A stretch of DNA of 64,000 bases from Paenibacillus phoenicis. Lineage in GTDB: Bacteria; Bacillota; Bacilli; Paenibacillales; Paenibacillaceae. Shown here piece after piece: positions 17,578 through 26,376 of this stretch (its first letter is position 1; each line of letters starts with the position of its first letter). The stretch lies in NCBI RefSeq assembly GCF_034718895.1, contig NZ_JAYERP010000001.1:3323501-3387500 (forward strand), read 5' to 3'. Both the position numbers and the translations under genes were made by a program. Under the pieces are notes generated by a model. The model was not told the DNA's origin. It ran no database searches and was given only the letters and a program-made list of their open reading frames with translations.

Positions 17578-18483
17578 TTGTCTCATCCATCCATCGACAA
17601 AAAGAAGCTGATTTTACGTGCGGCCATGCAGCTATTTTCGACCAAGGGCTCGTCCGCCACGTCGATGCAGGAGATCGCCGAAGCTTGCGGGATGTCCAAG
17701 GGCAGTCTCTACCTTCACTTTAAATCGAAAGAGGAACTGGAGCAGAGCTTGTTCGACTACTGCTACCAGATGCTGCTTGACCATCTGACGCAGGTGGAAC
17801 TGCAGCAGGGATTGACGCCAAGAGAGAAACTGTGGCGCCAGATCATTGTCATGCTCGAACTGGTGCTTGAGCTGCGTGAATTCTTGATCATGCAGTTTCA
17901 GGACTGGCACAAAAACGGTACGCCCTACAAAGAACCTGCTTCGGTCAAGGCGCACAATTCCAAGCTGTTACGTCACGGGAAGAACAAGCTGGAGGCCATC
18001 TACGGGCCGATGATCGAGCCGTACACGGGCGATCTGTTAACGATCGCTTACGGCATGGTCGGCATGTACATCCGGTTACTGTTCGAGCCCCATGTTTCCG
18101 CCTCGCCGGAACAGATGGCGAGCCACTTGATGGATCTGCTCGACTTGGCAGCCCAACATCAGTTAAGCAACCGTCCTGAGCCGTTGATTTCTGAAGAAGC
18201 GTTGCGGCTCATGACCGAAGGGGCTCCAGGCAGCCTGGATTTGCAGCAGCATCCGATCATCGCAGTCAAACGCCTCCGTGATCACCTTAGTGCCATCACC
18301 GATGCAGACAGACAGCAGGAAGCGCTGGAAACCCTGCAAATTCTGGAGCGTGAAATTTTGGAGCTTCGTCCGCGCCGCGCCATTATTAAGGGCATGCTGG
18401 CCAATTTGGCCGCCATCCCGGAGCTGGCTCAGCATTCTGCTGATTTAAAGCAGCTGCTGCAGGTTTATATCCAGCACACGTAA
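17578..18483 (+). CDS. TetR/AcrR family transcriptional regulator
   Basis: 301-residue regulator with a textbook N-terminal helix-turn-helix: AAMQLFSTKGSSATSMQEIAEACGMSKGSLYLHFKSKEEL (about residues 15-54). The large helical ligand domain behind it is longer than usual (TetR proteins average about 200 residues) and ends in coiled-coil-like segments. The start is a TTG at 17578 with GGAAGGGGGTT about 12 bases upstream. It is 43 bases upstream of an RND efflux gene in the same direction, so it probably represses that operon and itself in response to a toxic compound. The ligand is unknown. Confidence 0.85.
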   Translation: MSHPSIDKKKLILRAAMQLFSTKGSSATSMQEIAEACGMSKGSLYLHFKSKEELEQSLFDYCYQMLLDHLTQVELQQGLTPREKLWRQIIVMLELVLELREFLIMQFQDWHKNGTPYKEPASVKAHNSKLLRHGKNKLEAIYGPMIEPYTGDLLTIAYGMVGMYIRLLFEPHVSASPEQMASHLMDLLDLAAQHQLSNRPEPLISEEALRLMTEGAPGSLDLQQHPIIAVKRLRDHLSAITDADRQQEALETLQILEREILELRPRRAIIKGMLANLAAIPELAQHSADLKQLLQVYIQHT

Positions 18484-18526
18484 ATGAGGAAGTACTCATA
18501 GGAAAGAGAGGAGCAGAAACCCGCAT

Positions 18527-21500
18527 ATGAAGAGTATCATCCAGTTTTCCCTGCGCAATAAGTTCGCGATTTGGCTTCTGACGGTCATCGTGACTGCCAT
18601 GGGATTGTACAGCGGTCTAACGATGAAGCAGGAGACCATTCCAAACATTAACGTGCCTTACCTTAGCGTAACCGCGGTCTATCCAGGCGCTGCGCCGGAA
18701 GGCGTAGTCGAGGAGATCACCAAGCCGCTGGAAACGCGGCTGCATAATGTCGACGGTGTAAAGACAATTACCTCCACTTCGATGGAGAACGCTGCCTCGC
18801 TCATTATTGAATTTGATTACGACACCAACTTGGACAATGCCACCGCGGCGGTTCGCGAGGCATTAAACGATGTGCAGCTTCCGGATGATGCCCAGAAGCC
18901 GCAGATCACCCGGTTTAGTCTGAATTCCATGCCGGTCGTTTCCCTCAGCTTGTCGGATAAGGAATCCGGCAGTCTCGAAGATTTGACCCGGATTACGGAG
19001 AACGACATCAAACCTGTGCTCGAGGATTTGGACGGCGTCGCTTCCGTGCAAATCGCCGGCCAGTTCGTCCGTGAGGTCAGTTTGAAATTTGACGAAGCCA
19101 AGCTGAAGGAGCTCGGCCTGACGGAAGATACCGTAAAAGGAATCGTGCAAGGTTCCGCGCTCCGCGTGCCGCTGGGGTTGTTTAGCCTTGAGGAATCCGA
19201 GAAGGCCGTCGTTGTTGACGGGAACATCACAACCGTAGATGATTTGAAAAACTTAGCTATTCCGATCGTACCTAGCTCTGCTGGCGCCAATGCCGCAGGA
19301 GGTATGGCTGCGGCTAGTGGCGCTGGTACAGCGGCTGGTACTGCTGCTGGCGCAGCTGGTGGTGCGGATGCGGCTGGCGGCGCAGGCAGCGCAGGTGCGG
19401 CTGGCGGTGCGGGTGCAGCAGCCGGCGCTAACGCTGGAGGAGCGATGGGAGCTGTTCCAACCGGCCTCCCGACCGTCAAACTTGGCGACATCGCTGACAT
19501 CGAAACAGTTGGTAAAGCCGAATCGATCTCCCGGACCAATGGGGAGGAATCGATCGGCATTCAGATCGTCAAATCCAACGATGCCAACACCGTTGACGTT
19601 GTCAACGAGGTCAAGGAAGCCGCCAAAGAGCTGAGCAAGCAATACGACCATATCAACTTTACGGTCCTGCTGGACCAAGGTCAGCCGATCACCGACTCGG
19701 TGAACACGATGCTGTCCAAAGCGTTGTTTGGCGCCTTGTTCGCCGTGTTGATCATCCTGATCTTCCTGCGTAACATTCGTTCGACGATCATTTCCATTAT
19801 CTCGATCCCGTTATCGCTGCTGATCGCCATTTTGGCTTTGAAGCAGATGGATATTACACTGAACATGATGACGCTGGGTGCCATGACCGTTGCCATCGGC
19901 CGCGTGGTCGACGACTCAATCGTCGTCATCGAGAACATTTACCGGCGCTTGTCCCTGACGGGCGAGAAGCTAAAGGGAAGCAAGCTGATTATCGAAGCAA
20001 CACGGGAGATGTTCATCCCGATTATGTCCTCGACGATCGTCACGATCGCCGTGTTCCTGCCGCTCGCTTTCGTCAGCGGGATGGTCGGGGAATTGTTCCA
20101 GCCGTTTGCGCTCACGATGGTCTTCTCGCTGCTGGCGTCGCTGCTGGTCGCCATTACCCTCGTACCAGCGCTGGCGCATACGCTGTTCCGCAAAGGTCTT
20201 AACAAGAAGCATGACCACGATGAGAAGCCAAGAGGCATGGCCCGCGGCTATCGCCGCATCCTAGAATGGTCGCTGTCCCATAAGCTGATCACCTTCGGAC
20301 TTGCGGTCGTCCTGCTGATCGGCAGCTTGTTCTTGTACCCGCTGGTCGGCGTCAGCTTCCTGCCGGAACAAGAGGATAAATATGTGATGGTTACCTACTC
20401 CCCTGAACCCGGAGCTCGACTGGAGGATGTGGAAAGGGATATGCTGCAAGTTGAGAAATATATCCTGGAGCAGCCGAACGTCGATCGAATGCAATATTCC
20501 GTTGGCGGCGACAATCCGCTGGGGATGGGTTCCTCGAACTCAGCTTTGTTCTATATCGCCTATGATCCAGATACCAAACAATTTAACGATGTCAAAGAAA
20601 AGCTGATCGAAGGCCTGCGGACCGAGCTTCCGAAGGGTGAATGGAACGATATGTCCGAGCTCATGACCGGCGGTCTGGGCGGCAGCACGCTAAGCGTTAA
20701 TGTCTTTGGAGACGAGCTGGAGCAGATCAAGCCGGTATCGGATCAAATCCTCTCCCTGATTCAAGAGGATACGAAGAACTTTGAAAAAGGCGACACCAGC
20801 CTATCCAAAACCTATGAGCAATACACTTTGGTTGCGGATCAACAGAAGTTGAGCTCCCTTGGCTTGACGCCGGGCCAACTGGCAATGAAGCTGAGCCCGG
20901 TTCGGGAACGTCCGGTTCTGACCGAGGTCGCCATCGACGGCAAGAAATACAATGTATATATTGAAGCCGACAGCGAGACTTATCACAGCATTACCGATAT
21001 CGAAAATGCAACGCTGACTTCGCCGCTGGGCATTCAAGTCCCGATCAAGGACGTGGCGAAGGTGGAAAAAGGCACCTCCCCGGATTCCATCATGCGGATC
21101 GACGGGAAGATGGTCGTTGAAGTCAGCGCAAAAATCACCTCTACCGACGTACAAAAGGCATCGACCAGCCTGCAGGAGAAAATCGACAAGCTGGATCTGC
21201 CGGACGGCGTTACCGTCAAATTCGGCGGCGTCACCGAACAAATCAACGATACGTTTGGCCAGCTCGGCCTCGCCATGTTGGCGGCCATCGCCATCGTCTA
21301 TTTTGTTCTCGTCGTCACCTTCGGCGGAGGCTTGGCTCCATTTACGATTCTCTTCTCCCTGCCGTTCATCGTGATCGGTGCCATGGTAGGCCTTCTGATC
21401 GGCGGAGAGACACTAAACGTCTCGGCATTGATGGGCGTGCTCATGCTCATCGGGATCGTCGTGACCAACGCGATTGTCTTGATTGACCGTGTCATCCATA

Positions 21501-21778
21501 AGGAACGCGAAGGCTTGTCCACCCGCGAAGCCTTGCTCGAAGCGGGAACAACCCGGCTTCGTCCGATTCTGATGACCGCCTTGGCGACGATCGGCGCACT
21601 GCTGCCGCTGGTCTTCGGCTGGGAACGCAGCGCAGGGATTATCTCGCGCGGCCTCGGCATCACCGTCATCGGCGGTTTGATCAGCTCGACGCTGCTCACG
21701 CTGGTCATCGTGCCAATCGTCTACGAATTCCTGATGAAGTTCCGTCGCCGCGATATGTCGGCCAAGGAACTCGATTAA
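18527..21778 (+). CDS. RND-family efflux transporter (SwrC/YerP/AcrB-like) with a Gly/Ala-rich insertion
   Basis: 1083-residue proton-driven efflux pump of the HAE-RND family, as in B. subtilis SwrC which exports surfactin and other amphiphiles. Twelve transmembrane helices in two repeats are apparent, with the proton-relay Asp pair in GRVVDDSIVVIENIY of helix 4 and the matching second-half motif. Two large extracytoplasmic loops follow helices 1 and 7. Residues 251-313 are a nearly pure Gly/Ala/Ser insertion before the PTVKLGDIADIE strand (see findings). No periplasmic adaptor gene is nearby, as usual for Gram-positive RND pumps. A TetR regulator gene precedes it. Confidence 0.92.
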   Translation: MKSIIQFSLRNKFAIWLLTVIVTAMGLYSGLTMKQETIPNINVPYLSVTAVYPGAAPEGVVEEITKPLETRLHNVDGVKTITSTSMENAASLIIEFDYDTNLDNATAAVREALNDVQLPDDAQKPQITRFSLNSMPVVSLSLSDKESGSLEDLTRITENDIKPVLEDLDGVASVQIAGQFVREVSLKFDEAKLKELGLTEDTVKGIVQGSALRVPLGLFSLEESEKAVVVDGNITTVDDLKNLAIPIVPSSAGANAAGGMAAASGAGTAAGTAAGAAGGADAAGGAGSAGAAGGAGAAAGANAGGAMGAVPTGLPTVKLGDIADIETVGKAESISRTNGEESIGIQIVKSNDANTVDVVNEVKEAAKELSKQYDHINFTVLLDQGQPITDSVNTMLSKALFGALFAVLIILIFLRNIRSTIISIISIPLSLLIAILALKQMDITLNMMTLGAMTVAIGRVVDDSIVVIENIYRRLSLTGEKLKGSKLIIEATREMFIPIMSSTIVTIAVFLPLAFVSGMVGELFQPFALTMVFSLLASLLVAITLVPALAHTLFRKGLNKKHDHDEKPRGMARGYRRILEWSLSHKLITFGLAVVLLIGSLFLYPLVGVSFLPEQEDKYVMVTYSPEPGARLEDVERDMLQVEKYILEQPNVDRMQYSVGGDNPLGMGSSNSALFYIAYDPDTKQFNDVKEKLIEGLRTELPKGEWNDMSELMTGGLGGSTLSVNVFGDELEQIKPVSDQILSLIQEDTKNFEKGDTSLSKTYEQYTLVADQQKLSSLGLTPGQLAMKLSPVRERPVLTEVAIDGKKYNVYIEADSETYHSITDIENATLTSPLGIQVPIKDVAKVEKGTSPDSIMRIDGKMVVEVSAKITSTDVQKASTSLQEKIDKLDLPDGVTVKFGGVTEQINDTFGQLGLAMLAAIAIVYFVLVVTFGGGLAPFTILFSLPFIVIGAMVGLLIGGETLNVSALMGVLMLIGIVVTNAIVLIDRVIHKEREGLSTREALLEAGTTRLRPILMTALATIGALLPLVFGWERSAGIISRGLGITVIGGLISSTLLTLVIVPIVYEFLMKFRRRDMSAKELD

Positions 21779-21788
21779 AACAGCACAA

Positions 21789-21825
21789 GGACGACGTAGG
21801 GAAATATATCCTGCGTCGTCTTTTC
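21789..21825 (+). terminator. Intrinsic terminator after the RND gene
   Basis: GGACGACGTAGG pairs with CCTGCGTCGTC across a nine-base loop and is followed by TTTTCCC. Confidence 0.75.
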
Positions 21826-21869
21826 CCATTTAGCGCGCCCCATCGAATAGCCGCATCCAATTCCGGCTG

Positions 21870-22057
21870 TAACGCTGATGACGAACGTTATTTGGGCAAA
21901 TCTGACTAAGTTGAGATTCTAACGACGATGAGCAACGCTATTGCGGTCAAAACTACAGTTTTCGGCCACGAAATGAGAGAATAAGCGCTGTCCCAAGCGT
22001 TAGAATCTCAATACGGCGATTTTGGCCCAAATAAGACCTGTGGCAAGCGTTAGAATT
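21870..22057. repeat. ~190-bp palindromic repeat element, copy 2
   Basis: Two forward units (21870-21900 and 21919-21953, TAACG...AACG(T/C)TATT...CAAA) face two inverted ones (21977-22003 and 22021-22057). The 12-mer GAGATTCTAACG (21913-21924) has a perfect inverse at 21998-22009, and the centre is AAAACTACAGTTTT. The architecture matches the element at 433-623. Confidence 0.6.
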
Positions 22058-22076
22058 CATATCCTGGCCAGGCAAC

Positions 22077-22121
22077 AAAAAGGACCCCACCCCGCGATCT
22101 GCGGAGGTTGAGGTCCTTTTT
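22077..22121 (-). terminator. Intrinsic terminator after the TorD-like gene
   Basis: A near-symmetric hairpin with AAAAAGGACC and GGTCCTTTTT ends; it abuts the stop codon of the 22122-22817 gene and could work in both directions. Confidence 0.7.
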
Positions 22122-22817
22122 CTATCCCATCACCGGATGCTGACTTTCCCGCCAGGCTCGAAGCTGCGACAAATCTTGAACCAGGAATTCATCCAGCAAT
22201 TCAGCCAATCCGATAAAGAGCGGACTTTGCGTGGCTTGCATCAGCTCTTGGGCAAACGGCTGCGCCCACTTCAGCAAATGCTCCTCCAGGAAGTGGATCT
22301 GCACATCCGCCAGTTCCAGGCAGCTTTGCTGCAGATTGGCTTTCGCCAGCATGCCTTCCGCGAGCACGGCCATAAATTCCAGCTCCAGTGCGATATGGTC
22401 GTCGCGCTCCCCGTTTAATTTATTGAATACGATCGCATTATCCATATATAATTTGCGGACTTGGGCGATACAAGCCAAAGCGCCGCCACCTTCATGGCGA
22501 CTGCGGAACAAGCTTTCACAGGACGGAATGATCGCCTCCCGCCCCGAAAACAAGCGCTCGTACTCCTTCGCTTCTTGATGGCAGACACTGCGAAACATTG
22601 CTTCGGGAATGCTCTCCAGATAGGCAATCAGTCTACGCCCCCCCTTGCTGGTCCCTGCCTTCGGGTACTGCGCTACCTTACGGCGCCACTGAGCAATCAA
22701 GGACATCCGCGGCGGGCGGCTCAGAAAATCCATTAATAGTTGATATACCATCCCGCGAGTTTCCAACCACTCAACCTGCTCCTGCGTATAGACCAAAGGT
22801 TTGAACAGCATTGCCAT
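22122..22817 (-). CDS. TorD/DmsD-family molybdoenzyme chaperone
   Basis: 231-residue all-helical cytoplasmic protein. The segment RLFSGREAIIPSCESLFRS (about 88-106), matching the E-Y-x-R-L-F...P...ES pattern of TorD/DmsD/NarJ chaperones, and the later EDHLALELEFMAVL-like block (here DDHIALELEFMAVL) support this family, whose members bind the signal region of molybdopterin enzymes and help insert the cofactor. The gene is divergent from moaA and shares a regulatory region with an FNR-type site. The likely client is the molybdopterin oxidoreductase at 31205-33274, although that is 8 kb away and other clients may exist outside the window. Confidence 0.8.
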   Translation of the reverse strand: MAMLFKPLVYTQEQVEWLETRGMVYQLLMDFLSRPPRMSLIAQWRRKVAQYPKAGTSKGGRRLIAYLESIPEAMFRSVCHQEAKEYERLFSGREAIIPSCESLFRSRHEGGGALACIAQVRKLYMDNAIVFNKLNGERDDHIALELEFMAVLAEGMLAKANLQQSCLELADVQIHFLEEHLLKWAQPFAQELMQATQSPLFIGLAELLDEFLVQDLSQLRAWRESQHPVMG

Positions 22818-22994
22818 CCAAATTCATCTCCCTCAAAACGACATCGTAAATCAAACTTGCCATGCCATGATATGAAAAAAAAGATGACTCCCTTCATCAT
22901 GCGGGAAATCATCTCGAAAGCATATACCGACACATGATTAAGGGGGATCACGTATCGCTCACTTGTATTATACCTCTCATTGTAAGCGCTTTAA

Positions 22995-23041
22995 TGTGAT
23001 CTTTATTACACTTTACTTTCATTGTATCGTTGTCCGATACA
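22995..23041. promoter_or_regulatory. FNR/CRP-type site and adjacent 7-5-7 inverted repeat
   Basis: TGTGA-TCTTTA-TTACA (22995-23010) matches the FNR/CRP palindrome TGTGA-N6-TCACA in nine of ten defined positions. Thirteen bases further on, TGTATCG-TTGTC-CGATACA (23023-23041) is a perfect 7-bp inverted repeat that could bind a second regulator. Both lie between the divergent TorD-like gene and moaA. Confidence 0.55.
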
Positions 23042-23132
23042 GAATATACTTGAACAGTGTGTGTCAACGCATTGACCCCTAGATGAATATATATTAAATT
23101 TGAAACACCTGAAGAGAAAAGGAGGCGTACAC

Positions 23133-24140
23133 ATGGAGCAGCTGCTTGATTCCTTTGGGCGAAAACATGATTACCTGCGCATCTCCGTCACTGACCGATG
23201 CAATTTGCGCTGCGTCTATTGCATGCCCGCCGAAGGAATGGTGTTTCAACCGCATGAGGAAATCATGAGCTACGAGGAAATTGCCGAGACAGTATCGGCG
23301 CTTACTCCGATGGGCCTCCGCAAAATTCGGCTTACCGGCGGCGAACCGCTGGTGCGCAAAGATTTAGAACAACTTGTTGCCATGCTCTCCAGCATTCCGG
23401 GCATTGAAGATATTGCACTAACGACGAACGGCATGTTTCTTGCGAAAAAAGCGGAGCTGCTGAAGCAAGCGGGATTAAAACGGGTGAACATCAGTCTGGA
23501 TTCACTGCGTCAGGACCGCTTCGCGATGATTACCCGCGGCGGTGAGGTGGAGAAGGTGCTGGAAGGCATTCAGGCCGCCGTCGAGGTCGGTTTTGAGCCG
23601 ATTAAGCTCAACGTGGTCCTGATGAAAGGAATCAATGAGGATGAAATCCGCGATTTTATCGCGTTAACGTTAGATCAGCCGCTGCATGTTCGCTTTATCG
23701 AATATATGCCGATTGGCAGTGCCAGCGACACCTGGCGTAAAACCTACCTGCCTCTGACGGCCGTGGAAGACGTCTGCCGGGAAGCGGGCTGGGAAGTGGA
23801 AGGCGTCGAAGGTCCGCGCGGTAACGGTCCTGCCGAAAGCCGCCGCGTTGCGGGTGCCGCCGGAACGTTTGGGCTAATTCATCCGGTCAGCGAGCATTTC
23901 TGCGACAGCTGCAACCGGCTGCGCTTGACCGCTGACGGACATATCAAGGCCTGCCTGTATTGGTCGGATGAGCTGCACGTGCGCCCCTATGCCGCAGCCG
24001 GCGACCATGAAGGCATCCGCTCCCTGTTCCTGAAGGCGCTGGGAGCCAAGCCGAAGAACCATGAAATGGCGCTGGCTTTGGAGCGTAAGCAACAAAGCCA
24101 TACGCCAACCGCCCGCCGGATGTCCCAGATCGGCGGCTAA
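23133..24140 (+). CDS. moaA: GTP 3',8-cyclase MoaA
   Basis: Radical-SAM enzyme that starts molybdenum cofactor synthesis by converting GTP to 3',8-cyclo-H2GTP. The 335-residue protein has the N-terminal cluster cysteines C23, C27 and C30 (CNLRCVYC), the C-terminal cluster cysteines in [18 protein letters not shown], and the essential C-terminal Gly-Gly tail. ATG 23133 was chosen because AAAAGGAGGCG lies just upstream; a frame opening 33 bases earlier has no site. It converges with mobA and overlaps it by four bases at the stop codons. Confidence 0.96.
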   Translation: MEQLLDSFGRKHDYLRISVTDRCNLRCVYCMPAEGMVFQPHEEIMSYEEIAETVSALTPMGLRKIRLTGGEPLVRKDLEQLVAMLSSIPGIEDIALTTNGMFLAKKAELLKQAGLKRVNISLDSLRQDRFAMITRGGEVEKVLEGIQAAVEVGFEPIKLNVVLMKGINEDEIRDFIALTLDQPLHVRFIEYMPIGSASDTWRKTYLPLTAVEDVCREAGWEVEGVEGPRGNGPAESRRVAGAAGTFGLIHPVSEHFCDSCNRLRLTADGHIKACLYWSDELHVRPYAAAGDHEGIRSLFLKALGAKPKNHEMALALERKQQSHTPTARRMSQIGG

Positions 24141-24817
24141 ACCCCAGAGCGGCCCGACGCTAACCAAGTCCGGGCCTGCTCATAGTCCTCCGGCTTGTTC
24201 ATATTAAACGTGCACCACTCCAAGGGGAGGCCCGAAGCGTTGGCGAGGGCCTCCCCTTCGATATATTCGGTGCACAGCGTCTCGGTCCAAGCCGTCATTT
24301 TGAGGCGGCCTGCCCGCAGCCGTGCTTCCAAGCCTGGAAGCACGCTGCGCCGATAGGCCGCCAGCAGCGGATGGGCCCGCCCCTCCGTGCGGGCCAGGAT
24401 CGCCTCGGCCGCTGCGAAGCCGCCCGGGGCGTCTGCTGCCATGCCGCTTGCCCGGTCAACCCGAGCCGCCGTTTCCTCCGCCGCCTCCGCCCGCTCCAGC
24501 AAAGCGCGGAACAGGCCGCGATTCGCGAACGGCGTATCGCAAGCGACCGCGAGGTTCCAGCGGGTCGTCGAGCTCTCCAACCCGGCATGCAACCCAGCCA
24601 GCGGTCCGGCCCCCGGATAACGGTCGGTCACGACTTCTTTGCCGAACCGTTCATAAACCGCCTTCGTCCCCCCTGCGATCACGATTCTTGAAGCCACTGT
24701 CTCCAGCTCTCGAATCAACCGTTCCAACACCGTTAAGCCGCCAAGCTCAAGCAGCGCCTTATCGCTGCCCATCCGGCTGGATCTTCCACCGGCTAAAATG
24801 ATGGCGGTTGTGTTCAT
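24137..24817 (-). CDS. mobA: Molybdenum cofactor guanylyltransferase
   Basis: Transfers GMP from GTP to molybdopterin cofactor, giving the bis-MGD form used by DMSO-reductase-family enzymes such as the one at 31205. The 226-residue protein carries the nucleotide-binding [16 protein letters not shown] (8-23), [15 protein letters not shown] and the metal-binding VACDTPF motif. It ends with a Trp/Asn-containing '[12 protein letters not shown]' tail seen in MobA. Inserted residues around 125-145 are Ala-rich. Tail-to-tail overlap of four bases with moaA. Confidence 0.93.
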   Translation of the reverse strand: MNTTAIILAGGRSSRMGSDKALLELGGLTVLERLIRELETVASRIVIAGGTKAVYERFGKEVVTDRYPGAGPLAGLHAGLESSTTRWNLAVACDTPFANRGLFRALLERAEAAEETAARVDRASGMAADAPGGFAAAEAILARTEGRAHPLLAAYRRSVLPGLEARLRAGRLKMTAWTETLCTEYIEGEALANASGLPLEWCTFNMNKPEDYEQARTWLASGRSGV

Positions 24818-24950
24818 CAGTTTTCCCCCAATGCATAAATTATGGTAAAACCAAAAAAACTTGGTTTGTATCCCCTTTCACCTGTGTGTTACATTGGGAT
24901 CATAGTCACAAGCTTCCCGCCTGTGACCATATGGACCCGGATAGAAAGGA

Positions 24951-26174
24951 ATGGCTCGTTTGCAGGAAAAAAGACGATATTCGTCCTTTTCGTTGTTGCC
25001 GTTAGGTCTGCTTAACTTTTTTATTTACGGAACCTTGGTCATTTTCACTGCCTTTTTTCAATTATATTTACAGGACATCGGGATGGACAAGCTGGAGATT
25101 GGCAGCCTGATGGCCATCGGTCCCTTCATTTCTTTGGTGGCCCACCCGTTCTGGAAATCCCTGGGCGACCAAAGGCAGAATCCACGTGCCATCCTGCTAG
25201 CCATGCTGCTGGGCTTACTTATCATGGGACATCTCGTGTTTACGGTCAACACCTTTTCGATGTTGTACGTGACGATGATTCTGCTATATTTTTTCCTAAG
25301 CCCGCTGCTCTCGCAAAGCAATACCTTGACTCTCGGCTATATCGCAGAAACGCCGAAGCAATTCAGAACGTACCGCATTTGGGGCTCGCTCGGGTGGACG
25401 TTCATCGCGCTGGCCGCCGGACCCATCATCGATGCCGTCGGCCACGAGGGAAGCTCGCTGCTGTTTAGCGTAACGTTGATGCTGGCGATCGGTGCTACCC
25501 TGTTGCTGCCCACCATTCGCCAAGCGTCTCAAACCCCTTGGCTGAAGGGAGGGGAGCTGCGCCTGGCGCTAAAGAACAAGTACCTGCTGGTGTTCGTCCT
25601 CTTTAGCATGCTGGTAGCAATCCCTAATGCAATCAACACCATCTTTATGCCGCTGTTTATGATCGATCTCGGCGGAACGCGGTTGGCGGTCGGCGGTGCC
25701 GTGTTCTTATCGACCGTTTTTGAATTTCTCGCATTGATCCTGCTGGACCGCTTGATAAAGCGAAAATTATCCTATTTGCTCGCTTGCATCACCGTCGTCA
25801 GCCTGTTGTTTGCGATTCGCTGGGATTTGATGTCTGAAGCGACACTCCCGGTGCACATCTTGCTCATTCAACTGCTGCACTCCGTAACGTTTGGCGGATT
25901 CTTCTACGTCGGAACCAAGCTGATCGCTCTGCTGTTGCCGCGGCCGCTGAGATCAGCGGGACAAGCGGTCTATACCTTTGCTGCCAGCGGCCTTGCCTGC
26001 GTGATTGCGGGCTTCTGGGGCGGCTGGATATTTCAAAATTTCGGTCCGGTGGTGATGTACCGGTCCGGCGTCGCGTTAACACTAATCGGTGCGCTTGGGT
26101 TCGCCGCGATGTGGTATCAAATCCGCCATCACGGCTATTCGCCGGCAATGGACGATCTACATGATGAACCATAA
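24951..26174 (+). CDS. MFS transporter (MFS_1_like / PPP-type)
   Basis: 407-residue twelve-helix permease. The opening LGLLNFFIYGTLVIFTAFFQLYLQ and the loop after helix 2 (HPFWKSLGDQRQNPR), plus YRIWGSLGWTFIALAAGPI, resemble the MFS_1_like group that contains the 3-phenylpropionate carrier HcaT and LacY-like nucleoside permeases. The substrate is unknown. Either ATG 24951 or the in-frame TTG 24960 may be used: GAAAGGA is directly before the ATG but nine bases before the TTG. It stands alone, with a strong terminator behind it. Confidence 0.8.
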   Translation: MARLQEKRRYSSFSLLPLGLLNFFIYGTLVIFTAFFQLYLQDIGMDKLEIGSLMAIGPFISLVAHPFWKSLGDQRQNPRAILLAMLLGLLIMGHLVFTVNTFSMLYVTMILLYFFLSPLLSQSNTLTLGYIAETPKQFRTYRIWGSLGWTFIALAAGPIIDAVGHEGSSLLFSVTLMLAIGATLLLPTIRQASQTPWLKGGELRLALKNKYLLVFVLFSMLVAIPNAINTIFMPLFMIDLGGTRLAVGGAVFLSTVFEFLALILLDRLIKRKLSYLLACITVVSLLFAIRWDLMSEATLPVHILLIQLLHSVTFGGFFYVGTKLIALLLPRPLRSAGQAVYTFAASGLACVIAGFWGGWIFQNFGPVVMYRSGVALTLIGALGFAAMWYQIRHHGYSPAMDDLHDEP

Positions 26175-26219
26175 CAACCGGCCAGCTATATGCGCTGCCT
26201 GCCGATCTTACGAAATACG

Positions 26220-26297
26220 AAAGAAAACAATGCCGGATACCGTAACGCCCTCGCTCCCAAACGAGGTGACGCCGGTTGAGGGCATTGTTTTCTTTAT
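26220..26297 (+). terminator. Long intrinsic terminator after the MFS gene
   Basis: AAAGAAAACAATGCC (26220-26234) is the exact complement of GGCATTGTTTTCTTT (26281-26295). The loop holds a second hairpin (CCTCG...CGAGG). Confidence 0.8.
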
Positions 26298-26315
26298 TGC
26301 ATCTCCATTGTAAAA

Positions 26316-26333
26316 TATGAAATGCATTCCATA
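26316..26333 (+). promoter_or_regulatory. Candidate LacI-family operator
   Basis: TATGAAATGCATTCCATA is an 18-bp palindrome with one mismatched pair, 43 bases upstream of the LacI-type gene. Its size and symmetry fit autoregulation by that protein. Confidence 0.45.
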
Positions 26334-26376
26334 GCAACATCCTTTTTGATTTCATACAGGGAAGGAGCGGTTTGCC

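Noticed and set aside
18817..19560. 247-codon minus-strand ORF opposite the RND gene
   Set aside because: A shadow of the Gly/Ala-rich region; long only because stop codons are rare there.
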